From Treponema sp. (GTDB lineage: Bacteria > Spirochaetota > Spirochaetia > Treponematales > Treponemataceae): 6,949 nt of DNA. Under the pieces are notes generated by a model. It made no database searches. It had not been told where the DNA came from and worked only from the letters and a program-made list of their open reading frames with translations. The stretch spans positions 1 through 6,949 of the forward strand of contig JAFTEK010000176.1 of assembly GCA_017453705.1 (NCBI GenBank). The letters are read 5' to 3'. Positions 1 to 6,205 of this stretch are shown piece after piece. The position numbers and the translations under genes are program-made. Numbering within the stretch: the stretch's first letter is position 1; every line of letters starts with the position of its first letter.

Positions 1-309
1 GGAAGCCTCATCTGCATAGGGAAGGGGAACGAGGACTGGAACTATTCTGCGCCTCACGGTGCCGGCCGCATCATGAGCCGTGCCAAGGCCAGGTATAACC
101 TGAGCGTGGAAAAATTCAAGCACGAGATGAAGGGTATATACTCCACAACGGTAGGCAAGGACACCATAGACGAGGCTCCTATGGCCTATAAGCCCATGAA
201 AAGCATTCTGGAGAACATCGGCCCTACCGCCGAGCTCGTGAAGGTCATAAAGCCCATATACAACTTCAAGGCCGGGAGCGAGGAAGCCACGTGGAAGAAG
301 CGGCGTTAA
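1..309 (+). CDS. rtcB: RtcB-family RNA ligase, C-terminal 102 residues (5' end outside window)
   Basis: The frame is open from base 1 and ends with TAA at 307-309. It gives the last 102 residues of an RtcB-type tRNA-splicing/RNA-repair ligase. The key signature is SAPHGAGRIMSR at fragment residues 16-27. In the family, the His of HGAGR (codon 55-57 here) is the residue that becomes guanylylated (E. coli His337) and the Arg four residues later contacts GMP (E. coli Arg341). RtcB joins RNA 3'-phosphate or 2',3'-cyclic-phosphate ends to 5'-OH ends in the cytoplasm, using GTP and Mn2+. The metal-binding N-terminal part lies upstream of the window. An internal ATG at 73 is not the start, because homology runs through it. 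The C-terminus (KAGSEEATWKKRR) is more basic than the short KG-type ending of classical RtcB, so this may belong to a divergent bacterial subgroup. No terminator with a T-run follows. Confidence 0.93.
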   Translation, partial: GSLICIGKGNEDWNYSAPHGAGRIMSRAKARYNLSVEKFKHEMKGIYSTTVGKDTIDEAPMAYKPMKSILENIGPTAELVKVIKPIYNFKAGSEEATWKKRR

Positions 310-325
310 GGAGTGGACAAGGCAG

Positions 326-531
326 CCTGGCCTTGCAGGGCTGGGCAATGTGCCGGTCATGCAGGGCGGCGGACCAAAATCATGCAGGACAAGAGGGGCT
401 ACATTTACCTGGGGACTTATGATGGGCTTGTCAGGTTTGACGGTGTGGAATTCACGACTTTTAGCCGGAACACCGATTCCCGCTACGACTTCGCTTCCGC
501 CCGCTCCATATTTCCTGTAATATTTCTGTAA
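326..531 (+). pseudogene. Remnant of a two-component-regulator-propeller (sensor) gene
   Basis: A recognisable propeller segment is read in the frame of base 313, at about 382-513: MQDKRGYIYLGTYDGLVRFDG, followed by VEFTTFSRNTDSRYDFASARSIF. This is the first Reg_prop-type blade found near the N-terminus of large treponemal sensor kinases and diguanylate cyclases. The segment expected just before it, PGLAGLGNVPV, is present but in another frame (326-358), so a frameshift separates the two. No signal peptide or credible start precedes it: the fragment begins directly behind the rtcB stop. On the 3' side the similarity stops after ARSIF and a TAA follows at 529-531, where intact family members run on for hundreds of residues. 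A GTG at 313 opens a 72-codon ORF, but it lacks a convincing family N-terminus. I read this as a dead gene fragment. A short expressed protein is possible but unlikely. The family assignment is from memory of the motif. Confidence 0.72.
357..388 (+). repeat. 9-bp direct repeat TCATGCAGG at the frameshift in the propeller remnant
   Basis: TCATGCAGG occurs at 357-365 and again at 380-388, offset by 23 bases. The two copies straddle the point where the propeller remnant changes reading frame. Deleting one repeat plus the spacer (23 bases) would join GTG-CCG-GTC directly to ATG-CAG-GAC in a single frame. Confidence 0.6.
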
Positions 532-538
532 AATCAGC

Positions 539-567
539 TTGACATCTGGGGGCTGTTGTGCGATAAT
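539..567 (+). promoter_or_regulatory. Strong sigma70-type promoter for the lipoprotein pair
   Basis: TTGACA at 539-544 matches the -35 consensus exactly. After a 17-base spacer comes GATAAT at 562-567, a 5/6 match to the -10 consensus. An A/T-rich stretch lies just upstream (about 509-535). Transcription would start near 573-576, directly before or at the G10 run. A second GATAAT at 571-576 is too far (26 bases) from the -35 to be the main -10 element. No other promoter is needed for the two genes that follow. Confidence 0.75.
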
Positions 568-576
568 AAAGATAAT

Positions 577-586
577 GGGGGGGGGG
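577..586 (+). repeat. G10 homopolymer between promoter and lipoprotein operon
   Basis: Ten consecutive G residues begin 9 bases after the -10 hexamer and 57 bases before the start codon at 644. Runs of this length are prone to slipped-strand length change. In Treponema pallidum, poly-G tracts upstream of some tpr genes and of the OmpW-like TP0126 alter promoter activity with their length. Here the run sits at or just after the predicted transcription start, so any effect would act on initiation, initial transcription or the leader RNA, not on the -35/-10 spacing. The exact length in this assembly could be a sequencing error. Confidence 0.85.
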
Positions 587-616
587 TACCTTTTTCAGTA
601 CCGTAAATCCTCCCCC
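577..616 (+). promoter_or_regulatory. Predicted leader stem-loop containing the G10 run
   Basis: GGTAC (585-589) can pair with GTACC (598-602) around an 8-base loop. The eight preceding G residues (577-584) can pair with CCTCCCCC (609-616), with one G-U pair and a 6-base bulge at 603-608. The result is a 13-bp, G-C-rich hairpin at the very 5' end of the predicted transcript. It ends about 17 bases before the Shine-Dalgarno sequence at 634-639. No U-run follows, so it does not look like an intrinsic terminator. Roles in transcript stability or translation are inferred only. Confidence 0.5.
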
Positions 617-643
617 ATGAATTAAGCAAAAGTGAGGAAAGAA

Positions 644-1141
644 ATGAAGAAATTCCGTTTACTGGCTCTTGTTCCCGTGGTCATGCTGGCCTTTGCCTTG
701 GCAGCATGTGACTCAAATTCTGACGATGATGATGCCGATGACATCCACGACTCCCTTGCCGGCAGGACTCTTGTTGCAGGAACCTGTACCGAGAAGGTTC
801 AAGGATATGACGATTCTGGCAGTACGACAACCTATACTACTTACGAGGTCAAGAACATCGCATATATAGTGGGCGAGTCAGATGACCTTGTGAAGGTTTA
901 TGAGTGGCTTTCCCCAGGCTCTACAAAATATTATACTTCTTTTTATAAGTATTCCATAAGCGGGGATACGATAACCTTTACGAGCAGCTCTGACAAGTCC
1001 TATTCTGCCACGATAAGCGATGGCAACAGCTTTAAGATTGCCGCGAATTTCATCGATAGTAGTTATAATGATATAACGGACGAGAATCTGACCTTCACTG
1101 TGGGCACTGCGCCGGAGAAGGCGGAATTCACCCAAAAATAA
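644..1141 (+). CDS. Putative lipoprotein with Asp-rich tether, unknown function
   Basis: This encodes 165 residues. I chose ATG 644 over the in-frame GTG at 632 because GAGGAA (634-639) is then a well-placed ribosome binding site, and because the product starts MKKFRLL, a normal signal-peptide n-region. Residues 1-21 form a lipoprotein signal with the lipobox LAAC. Cys22 would be lipidated and anchor the protein at the periplasmic or outer surface of a membrane. Directly after it lies an acidic linker (residues 23-36, DSNSDDDDADDIHD). The rest (about 37-165) is rich in Thr, Ser, Tyr and alternating hydrophobic residues, with short strands such as YYTSFYKYSI and DTITFTS. This suggests a small all-beta, perhaps lipocalin-like, domain. 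No catalytic motif is visible. It is the first gene of a two-gene unit driven by the 539-567 promoter, and its expression may depend on the G10 tract. I do not recognise a named family. Confidence 0.85.
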   Translation: MKKFRLLALVPVVMLAFALAACDSNSDDDDADDIHDSLAGRTLVAGTCTEKVQGYDDSGSTTTYTTYEVKNIAYIVGESDDLVKVYEWLSPGSTKYYTSFYKYSISGDTITFTSSSDKSYSATISDGNSFKIAANFIDSSYNDITDENLTFTVGTAPEKAEFTQK

Positions 1142-1153
1142 AGAGGTTCTATA

Positions 1154-1456
1154 ATGAAGTCATTGAAAAAGATTTTGATTGTTGCGTCTGTAGTCTGCGC
1201 GGCTTTTATGTTTGAGGCCTGCAGGACGACCACTCCGGGCTATGAGCACAGCTCATTCCCCAACGACAGCTCCTCATACCAGGTTATGGGGCGTGTCGTT
1301 GTCCGCTTCAAGGAAGGGAAGGCCGCCTACTACAAGCTGGTGGAAGAAGCCCAGAAGAAGTATCCCGGCACTGATGATGTCGTGAACATCATGGTGGACG
1401 TGGAGGACGGAAAGAATTACGTCATGTCCGGCATAGCGATTAAGTACGTGCGCTAG
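1154..1456 (+). CDS. Small putative lipoprotein, unknown function
   Basis: This encodes 100 residues. It starts 12 bases after the previous stop, with AGAGG (1142-1146) seven bases before ATG, and is clearly in the same operon. Residues 1-22 are a hydrophobic signal (KKILIVASVVCAAFMF) ending in FEAC. Cys23 is the likely lipidation site. Phe at -3 and Glu at -2 are unusual even for the relaxed spirochaetal lipobox, so lipidation is less certain than for its neighbour. Cys15 (SVVC) is a worse candidate. The mature part, about 77 residues, contains an amphipathic stretch (YYKLVEEAQKKYPGTDDV) followed by VVNIMVDVEDG and SGIAIKYV. This helix followed by beta-strands recalls small lipoproteins of the DUF4156/TRL-like kind, where a similar region reads as 'GA-D-V-N-V ... 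G-A-KY'. That resemblance is weak and only suggestive. The intrinsic terminator 19 bases downstream closes the unit. Confidence 0.85.
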   Translation: MKSLKKILIVASVVCAAFMFEACRTTTPGYEHSSFPNDSSSYQVMGRVVVRFKEGKAAYYKLVEEAQKKYPGTDDVVNIMVDVEDGKNYVMSGIAIKYVR

Positions 1457-1474
1457 GGAAGTGCTGATTTATGG

Positions 1475-1501
1475 GGCGGGTCTGACAGACCCGCCTTTTT
1501 T
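1475..1501 (+). terminator. Intrinsic terminator of the lipoprotein operon
   Basis: GGCGGGTCT (1475-1483) pairs perfectly with AGACCCGCC (1487-1495) around a GAC loop. Six T residues follow at 1496-1501. The structure lies 19 bases after the stop of the second lipoprotein gene and is a textbook rho-independent terminator. Confidence 0.93.
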
Positions 1502-1524
1502 CTTCTATGATATAAGCAATCCCA

Positions 1525-1553
1525 TTGAATAAATGTCTGTTTCCCACTAGAAT
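1525..1553 (+). promoter_or_regulatory. Probable promoter of the fused activase gene
   Basis: TTGAAT (1525-1530, 4/6 to the -35 consensus) is separated by 17 bases from TAGAAT (1548-1553, 5/6 to the -10 consensus). It lies between the terminator at 1475-1501 and the start codon at 1577, where a new promoter is expected. The leader would be only about 15-18 bases long. Confidence 0.5.
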
Positions 1554-1566
1554 GATTGTCATCCTT

Positions 1567-1571
1567 GGTGA
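1567..1571 (+). promoter_or_regulatory. Ribosome binding site supporting the start at 1577
   Basis: GGTGA matches the 3' part of the AGGAGGTGA consensus and lies five bases before ATG 1577. The in-frame triplet directly before this ATG is TGA (1574-1576), so no earlier start exists. The next in-frame ATG (1646, residue 24) has no comparable site and sits at the edge of the first ATPase domain. Confidence 0.55.
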
Positions 1572-1576
1572 AATGA

Positions 1577-4500
1577 ATGGAAACTAACGATATAAAGTCT
1601 TCTGTGAGGACCCTGTCCTTTAAGCCCGCCTCCCGCCCCATCCGCATGGGGATTGACGTGGGCTCCACGACCGTGAAGGTTGTGATTCTGGATGACGGGG
1701 GCGAAATGATATATGGTGTCTATGAGAGGCACCGGGCTGATATACGCAGCACCATAATAAATGTAGTGAACAAGGCCTTTGACACGCTGTCCCCGAGGTT
1801 TCCCTTGGGCGAAGAGCAGCCCATAAGCGTCAAGGTGACAGGCTCCGGCGGGCTTTCCGTCTCCGAATGGCTGGGAATTCCCTTTATACAGGAAGTTATA
1901 GCTGCCACGACCGCCGTAAGGAAGTCCATCCCCCAGACTGACGTTGTGATAGAGCTGGGCGGAGAGGATGCCAAGATAACCTATTTCAAGGGCGGGGTGG
2001 AGCAGCGGATGAACGGCACTTGTGCCGGTGGTACGGGTGCCTTCATAGACCAGATGGCAGCCCTGCTGGAGACTGATGCCGCCGGTTTGAACGAGCTGGC
2101 AAAGGGCGCATCCACTATTTATCCGATTGCAGCCCGCTGCGGTGTCTTTGCCAAGACAGACATACAGCCGCTTATAAACGAGGGTGCCAGAAGGGAGGAT
2201 ATAGCGGCCTCCATTTTCCAGTCCATTGTCACCCAGACCGTCTCAGGCCTTGCCTGTGGTAAGCCCATACGCGGGCACGTGGCTTTTTTGGGCGGCCCGC
2301 TGCACTTTTTGGATCAGCTAAGGGAACGTTTTATTGTCACCCTCGGCCTGACCCCGGAGGAAACGATAGTTCCTGAGAACAGCCAGCTTTTTGTCGCGGC
2401 AGGCGCCGCGTACTCGGCGGAGCGGGAGATTTCCTGCCTGTCCCAGGACATGGCTTCCACCGTGCACTTCCCGACCATCGCGGAATTCCGACAGTCCCTG
2501 GGCAAGCTCGTGGGGGCTGAGATGCAGGAAGTCCAGAGGCTGGAGCCTCTCTTCAGGGATCAGTCGGAGCTTGATGCCTTCAATGCGGTACATTCCACCC
2601 AGGTTGCGCTTAAGGGGGATCTTGCTTGTGCAAAAGGGCCTGTTTTCCTGGGGCTGGATGCGGGTTCCACCACTACCAAGGCCGTGCTTACGGACACGGA
2701 GGGGCGCATCCTCTGGAAATTTTATGATGTCAACGCGGGCAACCCTGTTAATCTGGCCGTCAAGGTGCTCAAGGATCTGTATAAGATACTGCCCAAGGAC
2801 TGCTACATAGCCCGCTCTGTCTCCACAGGCTACGGCGAGGCTCTTTTCCAGGCGGCACTGGGGGTGGATTCAGGCGAGGTGGAGACAATAACCCACTACA
2901 GGGCCGCTGACTTCTTTGTGCCGGGGGTGGAATTCCTTCTGGACATAGGCGGCCAGGACATGAAGTGCCTGCGCATGAAGGACGGGGCTATAACATCCAT
3001 ACAGCTTAACGAGGCTTGTTCCTCTGGATGCGGCTCGTTCCTGGACAACTTTGCCCACACGATGGGCATGGATGTGCGTGAGTTCTCCAAGCTCGCCCTG
3101 ATGGCGCCCAAGCCCGTTGACCTGGGAACCCGCTGCACGGTGTTCATGAACAGCAGGGTCAAGCAGGCGCAGAAGGAGGGGGCTTCGGTCGCTGATATAT
3201 CAGCGGGTCTTTCCTATTCCGTCATAAAGAATGCCCTCTTCAAGGTCATAAAGCTCCGCAAGGCGAGCGACATCGGAAGCAAGGTCGTCGTCCAGGGGGG
3301 GACAGTTAACAATGACGCTGTTCTGAGGGCTTTTGAGAAGGTCGCGGGTGTCAGTGCCTACCGGCCTGATGTGGCAGGCCTTATGGGGGCTTATGGCTCA
3401 GCCCTCATAGCACAGGATCAGTGGGAGGATTTGCGCCGCCCAAAGCCAGGGGAAGCCGACCAGAGCCTTAAGTTTGTAAAGAGCGGCATCGTAGGCCCTG
3501 AGCAGCTGGATTCATTCAAGGTGGACTTGGATCTTCGCAGGTGCGGCAAGTGCTCCAACAACTGCCTGCTTACGATAAACACTTTTACGACGGGTCTTGG
3601 GGACTCACGGAAGGTGCGCAGCTTTGTCACTGGAAACAGGTGCGAGAAGGGTGCGGAGCTTGATACGGATGCCCATGTCATAGACGCCAGCAACAAGGGC
3701 AGCCGGGAGGCAGATGAGGACGACGGCAGGAATTTGCCCAACCTCTTTGACTGGAAGTACAAGAGGCTCTTCCATTATGTTCCGCTCAAAAAGGAGGATG
3801 CTCCCCTTGGGGACGTTGGAATTCCACGTGTGCTGAACATTTACGAGAACTATCCGCTTTGGTTTACGATATTCACCAAGCTGGGCTTCCGCGTCCGCCT
3901 GTCACCTAGGTCAAGCCGCACGGTATATGAGAAGGGGCTTGAGACCATTCCGTCAGAGTCGGTGTGCTATCCGGGCAAGATTGCCCACGGTCACATAAAG
4001 AGCCTTATGGACATGGGCTGCACCTTTATCTTTTACCCCTGTGCTCCCTATGAGAGGCAGGAGGATGATGGTGCCGGCAACCACTACAACTGTCCGATAG
4101 TCACCAGCTACCCTGAGGTTCTGCGCAATAATGTGGATGAGCTTAGGCAGGATTCTTCAATCCTGTTCATGAATCCCTTCCTGCCCATTTTTGACAGGGC
4201 AGGCCTTGCGACCCGCCTGTACGAGGAGCTTTCCGCCCACTTTAAGGTCAGTGAGTCCCAGGTAAGGGAGGCCGTGGATGCAGGCTGGGCTGAGCAGGAG
4301 AAGTTTAAGCTGGAGGTGCAGGAGAAGGGCGAGGAGGCCATTGAGCAGATAATCAGGCGCGGTGCCAATGGAATTGTGCTTGCCGGCCGTCCATATCATC
4401 TGGATCCTGAGATTAACCATGGTATCCCTGAGATGATAAGCGGGCTGGGGCTTGCGGTTTTCACGGAGGACTCTGTTGCCCATCTGGGCAGCATAGAGCG

Positions 4501-6169
4501 GCCGCTCCGAATAGTTGACCAGTGGACTTACCACAACCGCCTTTACCGCGCGGCCTCTTTTGTGACAGGGATGCCGGACTTGGAGCTGGTGCAGCTGACA
4601 TCGTTCGGATGCGGGCTGGATGCCGTAACCAGCGACCAGGTGGATGAGATAATGAAGGCCAAGAGCCGGACTTACACGCTGATAAAGATAGACGAAGTGA
4701 ACAACCTCGGTTCTGTCCGTATCCGCATAAGGAGCTTGATTGCGGCTGTGAAAGCCAGGCAGCGGCATAAGACTGCCCTTCCTGTAAAGTCCTCCGCCTA
4801 CAAGAGGCAGGTCTTTGCCAAGGAGATGAAGTATTCCCATACGATTCTCGGTCCGCAGATGAGTCCCATCCATTTCCGCCTGCTGCAGAAGGCATTCCAG
4901 TATTCCGGCTACAATATGGTCGTGCCCAGTTCCCTGGATCCCAAGGCTGTGGATATCGGCCTTAAGTATGTGAACAACGATGCCTGCTATCCTTCGATAT
5001 TGATTGCGGGGCAGATGATAGCCGCCCTGCAAAGCGGCAAGTTTGACTTGAACAACACGAGCCTGCTGATTACGCAGACTGGGGGCGGCTGCCGTGCCAC
5101 CAATTACATAGGGTTCATCCGCCGGGCACTCAATGACGCAGGGCTGGGCCACGTGCCTGTTATATCGCTCAGCGCGCAGGGGTTTGAGAAAAACCCCGGT
5201 TTCAAGATTACCCCGTTCCTGCTTTCCCGCTCCATGCGGGCCATAATGCTGGGTGACCTGCTGATGCGCTGCCTGTACAGGGTTCGGCCGTATGAGGCTG
5301 TTCCCGGCAGCGCGAATGCCCTGTATGAGAAGTGGAGCGGAAGGGCGGAGATAGTCCTTAAGAATGTCAATTCCTTCAGCTACCATAAGCTCATCCGGGG
5401 AATCATAAAGGACTTTGACGCACTGCCGCTGCTGCCGATAAAGAAGCCGAGGGTTGGTGTCGTTGGGGAAATCCTTGTCAAATTCCACCCGACTGCAAAC
5501 AACAGGATAGTGGAGACGATAGAGGAGGAGGGGGCTGAATGTGTCATGCCGGACTTGGCTGATTTCCTTTTCTATTCATTCAGCAACGGCATTTTCCGCC
5601 ATGAGAAGCTGGCCTTCCCGAAAAGGACGGAAGTTATCGCCCGTTTCTTGGTCTGGTTCTTGGAGCGTTACAGGTCTTTCATAAAGAGGGAGCTGCGCCG
5701 CAGCCGCCGTTTTGAGCCTCCGACGATTATCTATTCGCTGATGAAGGGCGTGGACGATATCGTTCAGCTTGGTAACATAACCGGTGAAGGGTGGTTTTTG
5801 ACAGCAGAGATGGTCGAGCTGATAAAGGCTGGTGTGCCCAGCATAGCATGTGTTCAGCCCTTTGCCTGCCTGCCCAACCATGTTACCGGCAAGGGGATGA
5901 TAAAGGAGCTGCGCCGCCGCTATCCGGGAACGAACATCTCTGCGATTGACTTTGACCCCGGTTCCAGCGAGGTGAACCAGCTGAACCGCCTGAAGCTGCT
6001 TTTGAGCAATGCGCCTGCCGGTCGCCATCCTGACGAGAAGGATGACGGGTTGATTCATAACAGGGATGGGAGCACGGTCAAGCCGGAGCTTCGCCTTGCA
6101 GAGGGGGGCTCCGGGTTCGCCGATCCGGAGCCGGTCAACGAGAGCGAGATTCCAGCCACCGGAACATGA
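1577..6169 (+). CDS. Giant fused acyl-CoA dehydratase activase / HgdB-like reductase (BadF-HgdC type)
   Basis: This encodes 1530 residues. ATPase domain 1 (about 23-285) has phosphate loop GIDVGSTTVK (25-34), second phosphate motif ELGGEDAK (126-133) and adenosine motif FLGGPLHFLDQL (237-248). ATPase domain 2 (about 356-612) has GLDAGSTTTK (359-368), DIGGQDMK (456-463) and VVQGGTVNND (571-580). Each carries the cysteine pair that binds the bridging [4Fe-4S] cluster in HgdC activators: C149/C188 and C481/C520. A linker follows with C656-x2-C659-x3-C663 and C689. The remainder resembles DUF2229/HgdB modules: Cys-rich segment 795-840 with ESVCYPGK, a Rossmann-like stretch at 932-965 (AGRPYHLDPEINHGIPE), then a second set with NDACYPS (1134-1140), GGGCRAT (1169-1175), GEILVKFHP (1297-1305) and ACLPNHVTGKG (1430-1440). 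The last 50 residues are polar and probably disordered. Known relatives use ATP hydrolysis to drive low-potential single-electron transfer to 2-hydroxyacyl-CoA dehydratases, benzoyl-CoA reductases or double-cubane reductases in the cytoplasm of anaerobes. The substrate here is unknown. Full-length fusions of about 1400-1500 residues are an established family, so the gene is intact. Confidence 0.93.
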   Translation: METNDIKSSVRTLSFKPASRPIRMGIDVGSTTVKVVILDDGGEMIYGVYERHRADIRSTIINVVNKAFDTLSPRFPLGEEQPISVKVTGSGGLSVSEWLGIPFIQEVIAATTAVRKSIPQTDVVIELGGEDAKITYFKGGVEQRMNGTCAGGTGAFIDQMAALLETDAAGLNELAKGASTIYPIAARCGVFAKTDIQPLINEGARREDIAASIFQSIVTQTVSGLACGKPIRGHVAFLGGPLHFLDQLRERFIVTLGLTPEETIVPENSQLFVAAGAAYSAEREISCLSQDMASTVHFPTIAEFRQSLGKLVGAEMQEVQRLEPLFRDQSELDAFNAVHSTQVALKGDLACAKGPVFLGLDAGSTTTKAVLTDTEGRILWKFYDVNAGNPVNLAVKVLKDLYKILPKDCYIARSVSTGYGEALFQAALGVDSGEVETITHYRAADFFVPGVEFLLDIGGQDMKCLRMKDGAITSIQLNEACSSGCGSFLDNFAHTMGMDVREFSKLALMAPKPVDLGTRCTVFMNSRVKQAQKEGASVADISAGLSYSVIKNALFKVIKLRKASDIGSKVVVQGGTVNNDAVLRAFEKVAGVSAYRPDVAGLMGAYGSALIAQDQWEDLRRPKPGEADQSLKFVKSGIVGPEQLDSFKVDLDLRRCGKCSNNCLLTINTFTTGLGDSRKVRSFVTGNRCEKGAELDTDAHVIDASNKGSREADEDDGRNLPNLFDWKYKRLFHYVPLKKEDAPLGDVGIPRVLNIYENYPLWFTIFTKLGFRVRLSPRSSRTVYEKGLETIPSESVCYPGKIAHGHIKSLMDMGCTFIFYPCAPYERQEDDGAGNHYNCPIVTSYPEVLRNNVDELRQDSSILFMNPFLPIFDRAGLATRLYEELSAHFKVSESQVREAVDAGWAEQEKFKLEVQEKGEEAIEQIIRRGANGIVLAGRPYHLDPEINHGIPEMISGLGLAVFTEDSVAHLGSIERPLRIVDQWTYHNRLYRAASFVTGMPDLELVQLTSFGCGLDAVTSDQVDEIMKAKSRTYTLIKIDEVNNLGSVRIRIRSLIAAVKARQRHKTALPVKSSAYKRQVFAKEMKYSHTILGPQMSPIHFRLLQKAFQYSGYNMVVPSSLDPKAVDIGLKYVNNDACYPSILIAGQMIAALQSGKFDLNNTSLLITQTGGGCRATNYIGFIRRALNDAGLGHVPVISLSAQGFEKNPGFKITPFLLSRSMRAIMLGDLLMRCLYRVRPYEAVPGSANALYEKWSGRAEIVLKNVNSFSYHKLIRGIIKDFDALPLLPIKKPRVGVVGEILVKFHPTANNRIVETIEEEGAECVMPDLADFLFYSFSNGIFRHEKLAFPKRTEVIARFLVWFLERYRSFIKRELRRSRRFEPPTIIYSLMKGVDDIVQLGNITGEGWFLTAEMVELIKAGVPSIACVQPFACLPNHVTGKGMIKELRRRYPGTNISAIDFDPGSSEVNQLNRLKLLLSNAPAGRHPDEKDDGLIHNRDGSTVKPELRLAEGGSGFADPEPVNESEIPATGT

Positions 6170-6205
6170 TGATGGTATTTTTTAATACGATGGAGATGTG
6201 TTGAA

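Noticed and set aside
318..335. CAAGGC...GCCTTG inverted repeat 8 bases after the rtcB stop
   Set aside because: It has only a 6-bp stem and no T-run, and it overlaps the sequence encoding the propeller remnant. It is not supportable as a terminator.
571..576. Second GATAAT as the -10 element of the lipoprotein promoter
   Set aside because: Its distance from TTGACA is 26 bases and no -35-like hexamer lies 16-18 bases upstream (GGGGGC there). The copy at 562-567 fits far better.
632..643. GTG at 632 as start of the first lipoprotein gene
   Set aside because: It would place the GAGGAA ribosome binding site inside the gene and add MRKE before a complete signal peptide. ATG 644 has correct spacing.
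1573..1587. Five-codon mini-ORF (ATG AAT GGA AAC TAA) overlapping the activase start
   Set aside because: It is too short to support as a leader peptide, has no regulatory structure around it, and the overlap is likely chance.
3295..3301. G7 run in the second ATPase domain of the activase gene
   Set aside because: It encodes the conserved GG of the QGGTVNND adenosine motif and lies deep in the gene. It is best explained by GGG codon use, not by a contingency tract.
4157..5488. 443-codon open frame on the minus strand inside the activase gene
   Set aside because: It lies wholly antisense to conserved, motif-bearing coding sequence. Its product is compositionally odd, and there is no independent promoter or ribosome binding signal. 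It is a codon-bias shadow.
5576..6058. 160-codon minus-strand open frame near the 3' end of the activase gene
   Set aside because: It is antisense to conserved HgdB-like sequence with no recognisable motif. It is a shadow.
6170..6205. Possible terminator before the exported-protein gene (ATTTTTT at 6177-6183)
   Set aside because: The T-run lacks a stable stem directly upstream; only 3-4 bp pairings can be drawn.
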